Assembly: GCF_949628265.1 (NCBI RefSeq)
Contig: NC_088787.1
Location: 4,144,501-4,208,500 of the forward strand
Length of the DNA stretch: 64,000 nt
Direction of reading: 5' to 3'
DNA from: Cloeon dipterum
Taxonomy: Eukaryota > Arthropoda > Insecta > Ephemeroptera > Baetidae
Positions 11,601 through 24,302 of the stretch are shown one piece after another; position 1 is the first letter of the stretch, and each line of letters opens with the position of its first letter. The notes under the pieces were generated by a model. That model searched no databases, was not told the origin of the DNA, and saw nothing but the letters and a program-made list of their open reading frames with translations. The translations under genes and the position numbers were made by a program.

Positions 11601-14285
11601 CTATTCTACATTATTCTGTTGGCCAGCCGCACGACGGTAAACACCCAGGATGACTTCCTCCTTGCACCCGTCCAAATCAATACTGTTCACAACCTCAACC
11701 AAATGCTCCATGCAGTAGTTGAAACAGAACCCACAGAGATCCTAAACCAGTTTAAAATTTTAATTTACAAACATTTGTACATTATTTCTCCTACCTCAGC
11801 TTCAAATAAAATTGCCTTATCGTAAATGGCAGCAGCATTTTGCACAGAGATAGTAGATTTCATGATCTTTTCGCACTCCTCCATCAAACTAGTCACCTGA
11901 TAGAGGTGGGCTACAGCGTAAACTTCTGCAAATGAAAAAGATTGCACTCTTAAGTAAGTACATGAATGTGTAATTATTATTTCGTACCGAGAGCCAGTTC
12001 AGACGTGAAATCTACCTCATCTGTGTACAAATATTTGAGGAATGCGTAGAAACTGTTGTAGCTGATATGATCGATGATTTTCTCCCTGGAAAAATTTTGC
12101 TGAGATTAAATAGTGCTGAATCCCAACTTTCAATTTACTTTGCGGTACTGTCCTCAAAATCACCGAGGAACATTCTCTTGAAGACGTCGCTGCTGATTGC
12201 CAGCAGCATCTTGTGCACGTGAATTTTCTTTCCCTCGACAATGAAGGAAAAATCAGCAGTTTCCTGTTCCGAAAATAGGATTTATTATTCATGCACGATT
12301 CAAATGAGTGAAAAAAATATTACAGTGTTATCAAACGCATTTCGAAAGCGCTCATACATTGAGTTCTTGCTCTTGCTCGAGACTTCCTTCTTATTTTTCA
12401 GTTGAAAGCGATGGTAGGACACTTGAGGAGAGGCAACAGCGAAAACTTCCTCCAGGGACGAGAAGGAGGTGAGGATTGGTTTCAAAACTTTTTGTCCTGA
12501 AATGAGGCAACAGAATAATTTTAATTCCTGATGGATGAATAAAGGGTTAAGCAGTTTAAACTTCGACACGAAAATCGACGGAACCGTGGATACCGTTGCT
12601 TGACCCAAAAAGAACGCTGGCAACCAATCAGGGGGGCGCTTCTCTGATTGGCTCATAGCAAGATTGGTACAGAAGAGTCAGTTTGTGCTGTGCAGTCGAC
12701 AGTAGAGACATCTGATATCTGCTAATACCAAGCAAGAACAGAGAAGCACGCGCAGTTCAAGGTTCAAGCAGTCACGTGACTCAATCCCGCCACCTCATTG
12801 GCCATGAGCAGGCACGCACTTTACTGCGAGACACACGGCTTGGAGAGAGTGGAGGGGAGAAGCAAGAGAGATTCGTGTTTGCTTTTTGCCACTGAGATGG
12901 CGGGATATAGAGTCACGTGACTGTTCAAACTGCGTGTTTTACGTCAGTTTCAACGTTTCTGCCGATTTTCGGCACGTTATGTTGAATTTTTAACACTGTT
13001 AAAACTAAAATTCAACCCTCAGGAATCGATTGTTATTGTAAAAGTGGATGAAATTACCATTGCAGTTTCCCCAAATGTAAACCTGGTTATTGTCAGTGAT
13101 TGCTGCACAAGGGTGGTTCGGGTAGCAAGTAGCAGCAATGTCTTTCACTCTGCTTGCATAAAATAACTGTCCATTTTATCATGTAATTGCATAACGTATC
13201 TCACCTCTCAGCCATTGAAATCACTTCTGGAAAACTGTTCCAACTAGTAGTTCCATTTCCAGACTGGCCTTTGTCGTTGTCTCCCCACGCATAGACTTTT
13301 CCTTTGTCGGTTAAGGCGAGAGTGAAATAGGCTCCAGAAACGATACGGGTAATCACGACGTTATCTAATGTAGTCAGCTTTACGGGACTCGCTTGGTTGT
13401 TCATCGATGGGCCCAAGCCCGACCTGCTATTCCAGCACGATCCCCAACCGCAAAGCTTAAAAATGAAAATATCGAAGTAAATTTTAATACGATTTTTGTA
13501 TAATAATACAATACCCCTCCTGAATGAAGAAGCGCAAAGGAAGATGCAGCGTGGCATGCAATCCAAGTTACGATTTCCCCATCAGGGAATCCGCCAACCA
13601 GCCTCGGAACCGATTCATTGGCTCTTCCGGTTCTGGATCCTAAACCTAACTGTTCGTCAACATTTTGACCAAAAGCGTACACCTATTATACATGAATTGA
13701 TAAAAATGAATGAATTTCAAGCTTAAATTTAATACCTGTCCTTCTGACGTCAAAACCAGGGTATGGTTACCACCGCATGCAACTTGGACAACCATTTTTT
13801 GAGCCAATTTCCCCATTATTTTGGTGGGAATTTTGGTGTATTCAGTCGTTCCTAATCCAAGCTGTCCATCTTCATTGTTGCCCCAAGAGAACACGGCGCC
13901 AGAACTCGAAATAGCAAAAATGCTGCATTTATCGCCTGAAATACCGCATTCAAAACCTGTAGAGGTAGAGTTATATAGTAATATTGTAACTGACAATGAG
14001 CTTCGGAGGATTTTACCTTCTATTTCTTCGTCACACAATTCCTCAATGCGTACGGGCACTTTCAATTCATCGTCATCGCCCGTTCCTAGACACCCGTCTT
14101 CATTCTTTCCAAAGGCACACACCTGATATTTTCCATCCACAAAAATTACATTTTCACCTTTACTTCCTGAAAAATGCACTGCAATTGACGAATTAAAATA
14201 AAAATTGCACGCAAGGTTTACCAAACACGATAGCAGTGCGAATCTCTCGTCCGAAATTGGCCCATTTTCCCAATATTTTGGACAT
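11601..14285 (-). CDS. RCC1-BTB protein copy 3, intact (RCBTB1/2-like)
   Basis: Eleven exons: 14222-14285, 14017-14166, 13736-13956, 13515-13682, 13205-13455, 13058-13149, 12324-12496, 12139-12263, 11988-12085, 11795-11925, 11601-11741 (1614 nt, 537 aa). It starts MSKILGKWANFGREIRTA. RCC1 blades carry FSWGNNEDGQLGLG and YAWGDNDKGQSGNG (residues ~40-350), the BTB domain begins ETADFSFIVEGKKIHVHK (~375), and a BACK-like helical end follows (DLCGFCFNYCMEHLVEVV). This is the best-preserved member and the reference for the others. Probable role, by family: substrate adaptor of a cullin-3 ubiquitin ligase, with the propeller as recognition surface. Intron 6 is enlarged by a foldback element. Confidence 0.85.
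12747..12936. repeat. Foldback element in intron 6 of RCC1-BTB copy 3
   Basis: Arms near 12747-12803 and 12890-12936 are inverted copies: CACGCGCAGTTCAAGG, AGTCACGTGACT, CCCGCCA on the left, matched on the right by TGGCGGGA, AGTCACGTGACT, GTTCAAACTGCGTG. The corresponding introns in copies 1 and 2 are short (about 60 bp), so this is an insertion. It contains two palindromic CACGTG E-boxes. Confidence 0.7.
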
Positions 14286-14704
14286 GTTGCAACGACGCTG
14301 AGGTCTCAAAATCGAGCGAGAAAAGGAAAAATGCAAAAGCGACTAAAAGCACAGACTACGCCTAAAGCACAGCAGCTTCCGCACTTCCGCAGCTTCTGTG
14401 ATTATCAGCTGCTTTTTCCGCGTTTCGCTTCTCCGGTTATCACCGTCTATCTCTTTTTAACCGGCAGCGTTGTCCACGAGCAGGGACCCGATACTTAAAC
14501 CGGTTATTTTTATGAAATAAAAATCTAGATCCTTTCGATATTTAAATTTAAATTGCTTTGAAAAACTGCACAGGAATTAGATGAAATTATTTTTGAAAAG
14601 AATAACTTTAAAAATCTGTTAAAAATTCCAAATCAATAATTTAAAACTACCGGTTATGATAGGAAACCGGTTAACAGGTGGCTCTCAGTGACGTACATAA
14701 CATA

Positions 14705-14714
14705 GTCACGTGAC
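14705..14714. promoter_or_regulatory. Palindromic GTCACGTGAC upstream of spartin
   Basis: A perfect GTCACGTGAC lies about 150 bases before the spartin ATG. This is the full CLEAR-type E-box recognised by MiT/TFE (Mitf/TFEB) factors that control lysosome and autophagy genes. The motif is visible; its use is inference. Similar CACGTG cores also occur in nearby repeats, which lowers its weight. Confidence 0.35.
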
Positions 14715-14862
14715 CAGCGTGTTTACTATCGAGTGAGTCAGCTGTCTGTGTTTGTCGCAAAGCACAATCGCCGGCGATGACGAGTCGCATTAAATCGGCC
14801 GCAAAAACTTCCTCGTTTTCCCTGTTTTACCTTCAGACCGTGTGATTTTCAGGCAGGGCAGC

Positions 14863-17800
14863 ATGGAGGGCGATTTGCGCGAGAGGTACAACCGGTTCAA
14901 GCAGCTGCACGACGAGGCCTTCAAGCTGCTCGACGACGGCCTCAAACTCGAGCAACGAAACCAATTCGAAGAGGTTGTTTTTCTTATGCAATATCATTAT
15001 GGCATTGCGCCCTCGACAATGAGTTACGTAGAAAACTAATTGGATCGGCTTGCAGGCGGTGGTGTTGTACGAGAGGGGCGTGGTCACCGTGGACAGGGCC
15101 CTGCGGATCTACATCGAGAGCGACTCGGACCCGGAGCTCTGGGACAAGTACTTCGAGCAGGTCGTCAAGATGAAAAATGCCAGGTATGAATGGCCGAGAT
15201 ATGTATTTTAAGCATTTCTCTGCGGTTACAGTGTTTTTCGATGAGGAAAGGTGTCATAAGTGGGCATGGTTCGTAATGTTTCTATTTTAGCGTGAGATTT
15301 CTGTGGCATATGTGTTGCTACAGGCTGGCGGCATTTGTAATTGTACCATTTTGCGTTACTATTTGAATGATATTGTCATGTTTATGACTTTTTAAATGAT
15401 TATTTTTGTATTAGACTGAAAATTTGATGAGTTTTCAGTTTTTATTAACGTCGTTAACATATTAAATAAGTGGTCAGGATCTCTAACACTACGAAATTTT
15501 TGCTTTTCTGTGAAAATATAAATCAACTGCAACTAATTCTAGTGGCTACTATTTGTAATGATGCCTTTTAAACAATATTTTCACTCCCATCAGACAAAAA
15601 CAAGTGGCCACCTACTGTACTTTATCCGAATTTTCTGTCATCAAGCCAAAATTAACCAGAAATTTAACCATTTTATTAATGTAACTATTTTCAGGAAAGA
15701 AGTGGAGAGTCGTCTGGCGAGTCTGCGTGCTGGGCCGCCGCCTGCAGGCGCAGCACCTCCGAATGGCGCGTCGGTGATGATGCCGAGCAACCCTCCGTCG
15801 TACGAGGAGGCAACGAGCCCTTACGCCAGCCTCACTGGCGCCCTGGAGCAGCTGCGGGCCGACACGGTGGCGTCTGCGGCCGACTCTGAGGTTGTTTTCA
15901 GGCAGGAGGGCGTGCACATGTACTTCATCGCGCCCGACGGACAGGTCAGCTCGCTCTCGCAGCCGCTCACACTCACCATCGCAAGAGCACAAGGTGAAAA
16001 ATGTATCGATATCTATTTTCTTTAATCCGCTTTGCTGTTTTAGAGGCTAAGAGTGATTTTTTTCCTTTAGAAAAATTAAATCCAATTGCAGCAGTTCAAT
16101 ATTTTTTTATTAAATAAATAAATTTATTATAAAAAACGAACGACAAAAAATTCAATATATGATCTGCTGTGCGGATTTTTTTTCTTTTAAATTGCCTAAA
16201 TTTCTCCAAACATTTCTCTGACTTTTTTTTTAAGTTGAGGTCAAGCAAAACAATATTTTAGGTGCAAGAAACTGGCAAAAATGCGCATTTTTTGCCTTTT
16301 TTGCAATCATGTCCGCCGCCTTGACCTCTAAACAAATGAATTTAGGAAAAAAAATTAATGCAAAGATTTTTTCTAATTTTATTTGCTTTTCCAGGTGAAA
16401 ATGAGCTTGCTCCGACGTTCTACCTGCAGCTGGGAAGCTGGGTGTACCCGCTGGTGCCAGGAATCTCGCCCGTTCTGCGTGCCGAGTCGGGCACTTTCAT
16501 CATCCCAGACCTCCAGGCAACGGTTCCTGGTGAGATTCGCTATTTCAGCCACGTCAAGGCCTGTTAAACAAAAGATATGAATTAATTAACAAAAATTAAG
16601 TTTTATCTGGCTCTCCGTTTAATTTCACTGCCCTCGGAAGGGTTTGAAAAATTGATTAGAATTTTTTAAATGATAATTTTATGGCACTTGTTAATTGCTG
16701 CCAGGTGTTAAGCCTGAGAAAGGACGCGTCCTTATTTTTTTAACTCAAAATACTCAAAAAATTAAATTTTGAAATTCAAAATTGGACTAACTCATGACCG
16801 CATTGAGATATCATCTTGAAATTTTCATTTTCATGCCTTGTTTCCAATCCTGAACAACTAAAAACAAATAAAAAATTGTCAGGTCAAAGGTTAAGGTCAC
16901 ATTTCGTGATTTTATGACAAAAACCAGCTCCGAGCCAAACTGCCAACTTGCCGAGCATGATCAATAATCTGAAAATTAAGAATTTCGTCAGGAAATAAAT
17001 TTTTTTTCGGCTCCAGTTCACTTCAGCTCACTGAGGGGAATTAGATCTGACCTTGAAAGGTTAATTCTGTCCTTCAGGGTCTGATCCTGAGCACCTAATA
17101 TCCCGATATTTTCCATTTTGGTGTTTAATCACAGGTTTTCAGCCTGTCCAAGTTCAAATTTCGTGTCAAAAATTGTTAAGAACAGACTAAAAGACTGAAT
17201 TTTATCGCATAAAGGTTAAAAAAGTATAATGATAGTGTTTTTTTCAATATTAAAAATTATAATTGCTTGAAAAGTTAAACCTAACAGAACAATTTGTTGA
17301 ATTTTACCGGTTACGCCCTCTTTATTCACAAAGGAAATCAATGAATTGCTTCCGGGGTGAGAAAAATTGTGAAAATTTAATAGTAAAAAGATAAAAAATG
17401 GCTCGTTTGAGTCTTAATTTTTTTCATATATTCAAAAATTGCATATTTTTTGAAAGGGGTGTGTATTTGGCCTCATTAAAATTCACCAGCTCAATGTAGT
17501 GTCAAAAACTGCCTGTATTCAGAAAGCTGATTTTTTTCTATTTAGCAAAGTTTTCTCAAATTCGCAAATAGCACAAAACTCGTCTGAAAATGTAAACTTT
17601 TGGCTTTTTAAATAGCCAAAATGAAGTAAATTTATTCGGGCCTTGCCTGGAATATTTTGTATTTATTTATTTATTGAAATAAGTTTTTTCAGAAAAAAAT
17701 AATTTCTCAGGTTCTGCGGTGGGTCTGGTGGTGGCTGATGGCGAGGACAGCGGCGTGTTGGACGTGCTGTCGGACATCCTGCGCGGCATCCAGCCCGCGG

Positions 17801-20114
17801 CGCCTGCCGGAGAAGAGCAGGAGCGCCTCAGCCAGCGAATCTCGCACGGCCTGGTGTCCGGCGCGCAGTTCGTCTCCGCCGGAGTGGTGCGCGGTGCCGA
17901 GTGGGCGGGCAGTTTGCTCAACCGCGGCACCCCCGCCCTCATAGAGCGAATGCAGCCGGCCGCCGAGCAGACACCGGTGCCGCCGCGCCTCAGCAAGGGC
18001 CTCCGCGTCGCCAGGGACGTCACCAGCGTTGCCGTCACCTTCACCACGTTTGTCGGTAATTTTAAAAATAGCGTTGATTTTAATTTATACTGTTGAGTTC
18101 AAGGATAAAGGCGTCCTTCTCAGGGAGGTTCGCGGCTACTGACGTATTCTTAGAGCCAAAAAATTCGAAAATCCGGACCATAAGACAATAGAGGCTCTGC
18201 AGGTGCCCCTCGACCGAACCCGTCCCCATCCTCCCATGTAAAAAAAATCGCAAAAGTTGTGAATTTTACCACAACAACCAAGCAATCAACGTGTGGCAAC
18301 GTGGAAAGGCGTGTCAAAGAGTCAGAATCAAAATCCAGCCCATAGGCGAATTTAAAAAAAATATATAATACCAAAATTTTAATTTTAACGCTGATTTTAG
18401 GGCTCTGGCGGCATATGAAGACGAGCAACGGCGAAAAGAGGGCTTAAAATATGCAAAATATCACGACGAGTCTGATGAAATCTTTTTTCCGTGATACAAC
18501 CGATACGAGCAGAGATATTAATTTTTAAAATAAAAAATACGCGATTTGTGACAAGTGCTAACTATGGTTTTTGGGGCCCAAGCGGGGCCCTATGGGCCGA
18601 ACGGCGTCAATTTTAGTATCAATCGATTCCCCTCGGTAAGGCGCGTCTGCCCGTATATGGTTTTTCAAAATCGAACCATTTTTCGAATTAATACGAATTT
18701 TTTTCGTCAACATTTTCGAAAAAATCAAAATTTACAAATTTTTGTCCCCATGAGCTGGACTTTTCCCGGATATATTATGCCACCTACCTATCTCAGCTAA
18801 GCATTACTTAAGTGAAAGTTTTTTCAACCTTATAGTCTCAGTTTATTTTTTGCAGAAGCGGAAATTTGCGTTTTTTGATAACTTTCTACTTTTATTTGCC
18901 GTATCTCGCGATTGGAAAAACAAACCCAAGGGTTAATCGACTCAAAATTTATCTGGGAACATTTTGAGACTAAATTAGAGCAGATCCGATCAAAATTCTG
19001 GGACCAGATGAATTTTAAAGTTCGAAAAACGTGATTTTTGCATTGTCTCTGTTAGGATACCGTGGGAATTTGAAAATTCGAGATTTTTTCCGATTGGCGG
19101 CCCATATTAGGTTCCCACCGTCTCCATCCCATGCCAAGGTCCGCTGCCAGTCTGGAAACCGATTTTGAGATTTTTCGCGCCCATAGAAAAATTAAAACTA
19201 ATTTTTTTCGCTTTTTTCTGTTGGCCCGGCGCAATGTTCAAAGGCGAAAATTGTTTTAATTTTGTTAAAATTCGGCTGTTAGTCCGATCAACGACCACGA
19301 CCCATCATTGGACAGGTATTGAACGGGGCTTGGACCTGAGGTACCCTAACGACCTTTTTCAGGGTACCCTGACCTGAGATCCACTCCAAGGCTGGTTTTT
19401 TATGCTTTTCCTAGTGGTTTTGCCAGCGCCTTTACTTATATTTGAGTCTTTTGGTCAATTTCGCCATGCAATAAAATGATTATAATTAAAAATACATAAA
19501 TTAATTTTTTCAGCGAATAAGGTGGGCACAGCGACGATGTCCTTGGGTCGATTCTTGGCGCCGCACGTGCAGGCGCAGGGCACGCGGCTGCTGACGAGCG
19601 TTTCCGGCCTGTCGGAGAACGAGGCGAGCACCAAGGTGGAAGGCGCCCTGGAGGTGACCGCCGGCGCCGTGACAAGCTTCACCACCGTCTACGCCGCCCT
19701 CGAGGACGCTGCCGCCATCCTTGGACGCAATCTCGCCAACAACACTGTCCAAATCGTCCAGCACAAGTACAAAAATACTTTAAATATTGAAAAAAAAATC
19801 CCAAATGAACTCAAATTCACACTTTACCCCCTACAATTTCTCTACGCACTCACTAGATACGCGTTGGGATGCATTTCAGGTACGGCCAGCAGGCAGGCGT
19901 GGTGACGGAAGACACTTTGGCGGCGGTCGGCAACGCAGTCGTGGTCGGACACACGGCCAGGGGGCTGACCGTCAAGGGCATCGCCAAGCGGACGGCCAAG
20001 AACGCTGGCAAGGCCCTCGTCGAGGACTACCAACCGAAACAAGGTCCTGACGGTGAGAAGAGCGACCCTGGTGATAAAGAACTTCCAGGGCCGTCGAAAG
20101 AGCCCTCGAACTGA
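14863..20114 (+). CDS. spartin: Spartin (SPART/SPG20 orthologue), MIT and senescence domains
   Basis: Seven exons: 14863-14973, 15056-15183, 15695-15993, 16395-16529, 17711-18055, 19514-19766, 19880-20114 (1506 nt, 501 aa). The N-terminal MIT domain (residues ~1-80, MEGDLRERYNRFKQLHDEAF) should bind ESCRT-III tails. A PPSY motif at 113-116 matches the spartin WW-ligase binding site. The region around 160-225 (GVHMYFIAPDGQVSSLSQPL, FYLQLGSWVYPLVPG) is the lipid-droplet-associated part, and the C-terminal senescence domain (~225-470) contains VVRGAEWAGSLLNRGTPALI and TARGLTVKGIAKRTAKNAGK. Spartin works at endosomes, lipid droplets and synaptic terminals. Exons are GC-rich compared with the neighbouring families, consistent with a conserved, constrained gene. 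It is shorter than human spartin (666 aa), mainly in the linkers. Confidence 0.95.
18540..19440. repeat. Dispersed repeat (CCTGAAAAAGGTC family) in spartin intron 5
   Basis: About 0.9 kb related in inverted orientation to 40420-42060. Shared signatures include the TTCCCACC..CCATGCC block, TGGAAACCGATTTTGAGA, TTTTTCGCG and an ACCTGAGGTACCC / GGGTACCCTGACCTGAG foldback at the end. The terminal portion recurs as short units at 45100, 45940-46560 and 49260-49800. No coding capacity is visible. Confidence 0.65.
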
Positions 20115-20275
20115 CTCGCTGTGATTTTCGTGAATGTTATATACTCGTCTGAGATTGCATAAATATATTATATAATTATTCAACCGCCGGGGCGCTGTGA
20201 ATGAAGGATTACCTGATTGGAATAATGCTTGCCACAAAATATAATATAGGTTCCTATATCTGTTTGTTATGGCAC

Positions 20276-20292
20276 TAATAAATAAATAATGA
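20276..20292 (+). terminator. Candidate polyadenylation signals of spartin
   Basis: Overlapping AATAAATAAATAAT about 165 bases after the stop codon, the first strong AATAAA cluster 3' of the gene. Confidence 0.5.
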
Positions 20293-20299
20293 TAGCCAA

Positions 20300-21827
20300 C
20301 ACTTCTTACACTTAATTTATTGACCTTTTTAATTATTTTGGGCTACTAGAATGTTTTTTTTAAATACAGCGTTGAAGGAGGACTTTATTTCTGGGTTTTG
20401 GACCCCCAGAACGCATGTCTCTTCCAGAACGAGAATTTTGGGCCTTCATATCAAGGTTATTAGACATTTAAACTGGAAAATTAAGGTGATACGCCCCCTC
20501 TCAGACCCTTTTTTAAATTTCCTGCTGGTCCGTCACCTGGTACGCCCCCTTTTCCAGGTAGCAGGTACCCATCGCCACTGGAGAAACACCGTTTAAAGCT
20601 GCCAATTGATGGTGACACCGCGTGTGTTTCCGATTTTGACAGTCTCAGCAAGTATTCACTTTCCATCAGCTGAATCAATTTTTTTTTAATTAAGGAGTTG
20701 CTAGGAATAGAATATTCATCAAATTTGGGAGTTAAATTTAATAAAAAATTAAAAATCAAAACAAGGGTTCACCTATTTTTTTATGAATGTTCATTTTTTA
20801 CAAAATTATCAGCCTTTTTATGCTATCCAATTTAAGAATTAGAGATTTCAGCCGCGAAATTCAAGGCCGTGTGGCTGGGGATCCTCTTACTTAGCCAATT
20901 CATCCAATTTATTTGCCTAGTGCTGGCGGCTGGCCGCATTTTCTCTGGCGGTTGGCAGCTTCTGCCCACGTGACCCAAAATTGGCCGACTGGCGGGGCGC
21001 GCTGGGTTGAAACCTCTACTCTTGCGTCACACGGTGAAACTCCGCATGTTGAGTGCCGCATCTCGCTGCCGCACGCGCCGACACACGCCGACACAGAGCA
21101 ACGAGAAAAAGTGTGCCAAGCAGTGGCCGCCCGTGCTTTTTTTTATCTCCCTTTCTGCCTATTAAGAATTTGATTTGATTCCTCGCACTCCTCACTGTAA
21201 TAACTCGGAGCCAAATAGCTAAATCAGCCAAAATGGAATCTCCTGAATAGCAATCAGTAAAATTAATTAAAATAGTTTCGGTTTATTTTCTTTATCAAAG
21301 TATTTTCTAAAATTGCAAAAGGTTTACTTTAAAAAATCAGCTAAAAAATTGAAAGCTGATGCGAGTCAAATGTCTTATCGCATGACTAACAGTAGCAAGT
21401 TGCCTTTTCTCTCTTTCGCCTTTCATAAAAATTAAAGCAAAAGAAAATTAAAATTTTTAAAGTTAGTGTTCTACTTGATTTCGCGTTTTCAACGTTTTAT
21501 TTTAAATTTTTGCTTCTATTTTTTCTTAAGTAAATGTTTAATCTGTTTATTTATTTACGAGAAACTCAAGGGAAAGGTTTAACAAAAAAATTATTTAAAA
21601 ATTAACAATAAAGATTTCAACTATTTTATTTGTTCCTAAAAATATAAAGTTACATATATTATTACGTTTCAGTAGGATATGCGTCTGTATAACGAACCAC
21701 AAAATAGGTTTAATTATTTAAATTTAATTTTGAAATTAAGATTTGGTTGTGCAAATGGCAGGACTTTCAGGCAGTGCGCACTGACTCGGAAGAATAAGTG
21801 TCTTCACAATGTTGGTGACCTGGAAGT
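20300..21827. other. Intergenic spacer with a repeated fragment
   Basis: No gene is supported. 20870-21240 holds a fragment (GGCGGCTGGCCGC, then GCCCACGTGACCCAAAATT) that recurs at about 61110-61180. The ORFs here are short and unlike any family I know. Confidence 0.45.
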
Positions 21828-24302
21828 TTACGGTGCAACGTCATCGTACAGGTGTTCTGGTTGAGCAGGGCCGACGTCGTCGTACTCGACTGGGGCATGA
21901 GGCGCCGCTCCAAATTTCTCGAAACTCGTCGGCCTCGGAGGCAAGGGAGGCAACACTCTCACTCTCCTCGCCGATCGCGAGCTGAGACAGATCTGTTGCT
22001 CAAAGAGACCAGGAGAAGGAGGCGTGGCAGCGACCTGATCGTAAATGAATTCCTTGCACTGCTCTTCATCAGGGCCGACGTCCGGAACTGATAAGGGTGC
22101 AGCGGCACTTCTCGAATCCTCATCTTGGACTTCAGCTTGCTCGTCACGGTAAACGGACAATTGTTGAGCCTCGTTGGTGTTTTGCGTAAGGGGATGATTG
22201 TTCCTCTTCTGTCTCAGGATGAGCCATAAAATGATGAGACTCAACAAGACGACGCAGAACACGATGGAGCAGATCAGAATAATCAGCCTGTATTGGTGAA
22301 ACAAGCTCGGTAGCTCTGTAAATAAAATATAAGAGGCATATTTTATTGGTTTCATTTTTTGGGAAATGGTAGTGATGATTGGAATGGCTAGCCTACGATA
22401 CGATATGCGTCATTTACTCTAGCATGAAAGATATCGCCCTTAAAATTCGTAGAAAAATATGCTTTTTCTTTCTGTTTGGCATTAAAAATTAAGGTGTCAA
22501 TGTCAAGTGAGCTGTGTGTTCAGAGGAAACTTACCTGGGGAGGCCTTGAAGGATTTTGCATCGACTGCAGCCTTCACAAGCCTGTATCTTGACTTATTAG
22601 TATCGTCATCAAACATCGTCATCCAAAGATTTTCACTTTCGTCCAAGGCAAAAGTAAAAGGCCAAACAGGTTTCTGCCCAGCAACCTACAACCAAAATAT
22701 TCACCGACTCCATGATTAAGAATTATTACCTCAATTAAATGAAAACGGGGAAATTCTTTTTATTGATATAGCGGTGAGTTAAATTCTTGAAACCACAAGG
22801 CGGCCATAGTTAAAAATACAATAATAAACCTCTCTATACCTCATAAAAACGTTGCTCCTCAAATGGCTGGGAAGTGTTCCACGAGGAAGTGTAATTCTGA
22901 TACAAAAAGGCTGCATACATGGTCCCGTGGTTGTCCATCAGCATTTTGTATGGTCTGGCATTCCATTTTCCGATTAATATCGGATTTGCAGTTCGAGTTC
23001 CTTTGCGGAGTGCGGCAACGGAAACTGAATAAAGTTCATTGGAGTCGACATTGCTGAGGTAGAGCTTTCTCGCTTCCTCCTTAGGGGTCAGGGCAATGGA
23101 ATAGGTCACTATTCCTGGCGTTTCTACCACCCAAGATTGATTTTTTTCCAAACTAAACACTGCAATGTGCTGTCCACCCAACATAGTGATGTAGGAAAAG
23201 GTTCCATTGGGTGTTTCGTCAATCACCAAATCGTTCATAAATTTTTGGAAAGGAAAACGGTGAATTAGTTTGGTGTGGTTGTTTTTGTTCAAGTCAATGG
23301 TCCAGAGCTTGTAACTGCAATTTTTGCTACCGCTGTCCAGCACCCATAGCTTTCCAACGGAGTCCACTTCTAACGCTTTTGCTTTTTCAATTTTGTTACA
23401 GTCTCCTTTTCCCTGCAAATAGAGGAATTGATTGGCTCTTTTAAAACAGAGTCAAACTCAAAATTTTGCCAAAATATTTAAAACTCGCGGCCACCACAAT
23501 AAAATTAGGTGCAATGACTCAAAAGAAGTATACTCATAATTGTATTTTTGACGCGCGTTTCCTAATCTCAAAGATTTAAAGGAGCTCGCAGCAGACCAGC
23601 GTTCAGTTTTCGAACTTTCAGTGCGGCAGTTTATGCAAAATTTATAAAAAAATTCGGCTAATCGACACTTTGATAGCAAGTCTCGCAGTTTTTTACAATT
23701 AAACTTCTTGCAACTCTTAAAAGAATTCAAGCGTTTTTCTGGTGTCACGCACAACAAAAAGGGGAAAAATAGAGGTCCTGACTAGAAAGTGGGTCAAAAA
23801 TACCTGCATATGCAGCGAAAGAGCAAAAAAAAAACGCCTCGCTGCGTCTCCTTCATACGTGCTGCAATTAATCCCTAATTTCTTTTTTTCGATTTTATTG
23901 AAATCAAATTTCCAGCACAGCTCGAGCTTCTCTATATGCAGATTAAAAAAAACTAATAATGCACACAAACGAAGTGCTACTTACGTGAATGTCCCACGAA
24001 GGGAATGGAGTGAGCTTCGGGGACGCACAGGTCGCTCTGCGTGTCGGCAGAGACACCAGACTGACAGGAATGCCATCAGAGTATTTATCAAGGCTGACGA
24101 AGATCCTTGTCCCGTAGACAGCCATGTAACGAGGCTCGATATCCTCTGGTTTGAAAGTTCCAGCTTCCAAGGCCTGTTTCCTGCTCGCCTCCGACGGCCA
24201 CTTGAAATCGAATTGATTCCACTCGTAGAATTGAGTGAAGTTGGCGGCAATGGCCAGAGATGAAAGGCAGAGCAAGAAAATGACACACAAGAACGGATTC
24301 AT
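21828..24302 (-). CDS. Membrane-anchored Yellow/MRJP-family protein with ITAM-like cytoplasmic tail
   Basis: Four exons: 23985-24302, 22840-23412, 22535-22685, 21828-22315 (1530 nt, 509 aa). MNPFLCVIFLLCLSSLAIAA is a signal peptide. Residues ~21-345 form a Yellow/major-royal-jelly propeller (FKPEDIEPRYMAVYGTRIFV, SVGKLWVLDSG, YSIALTPKEEARKLYLSNVD, FALDESENLWMTMFDDDTN). Unlike ordinary secreted Yellow proteins it continues through a transmembrane helix (358-381, RLIILICSIVFCVVLLSLII) and a basic stop-transfer RQKR into a ~125-residue tail. The tail has FIYDQV, a PPLPPRP stretch and, at the end, EYDDV and LYDDV with Tyr492 and Tyr504 spaced 12 apart, the ITAM spacing, using Val for Leu/Ile. The start choice gives the signal peptide directly. 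Receptor function is inference; the family's known members act in cuticle pigmentation or as secreted food or carrier proteins. An ectodomain-less paralog lies at 33268-34225. Confidence 0.85.

Noticed and set aside
18150-18428. Frames within spartin introns as extra exons
   Set aside because: The seven-exon model is in phase and complete by homology; the frames have no splice sites matching the phase.
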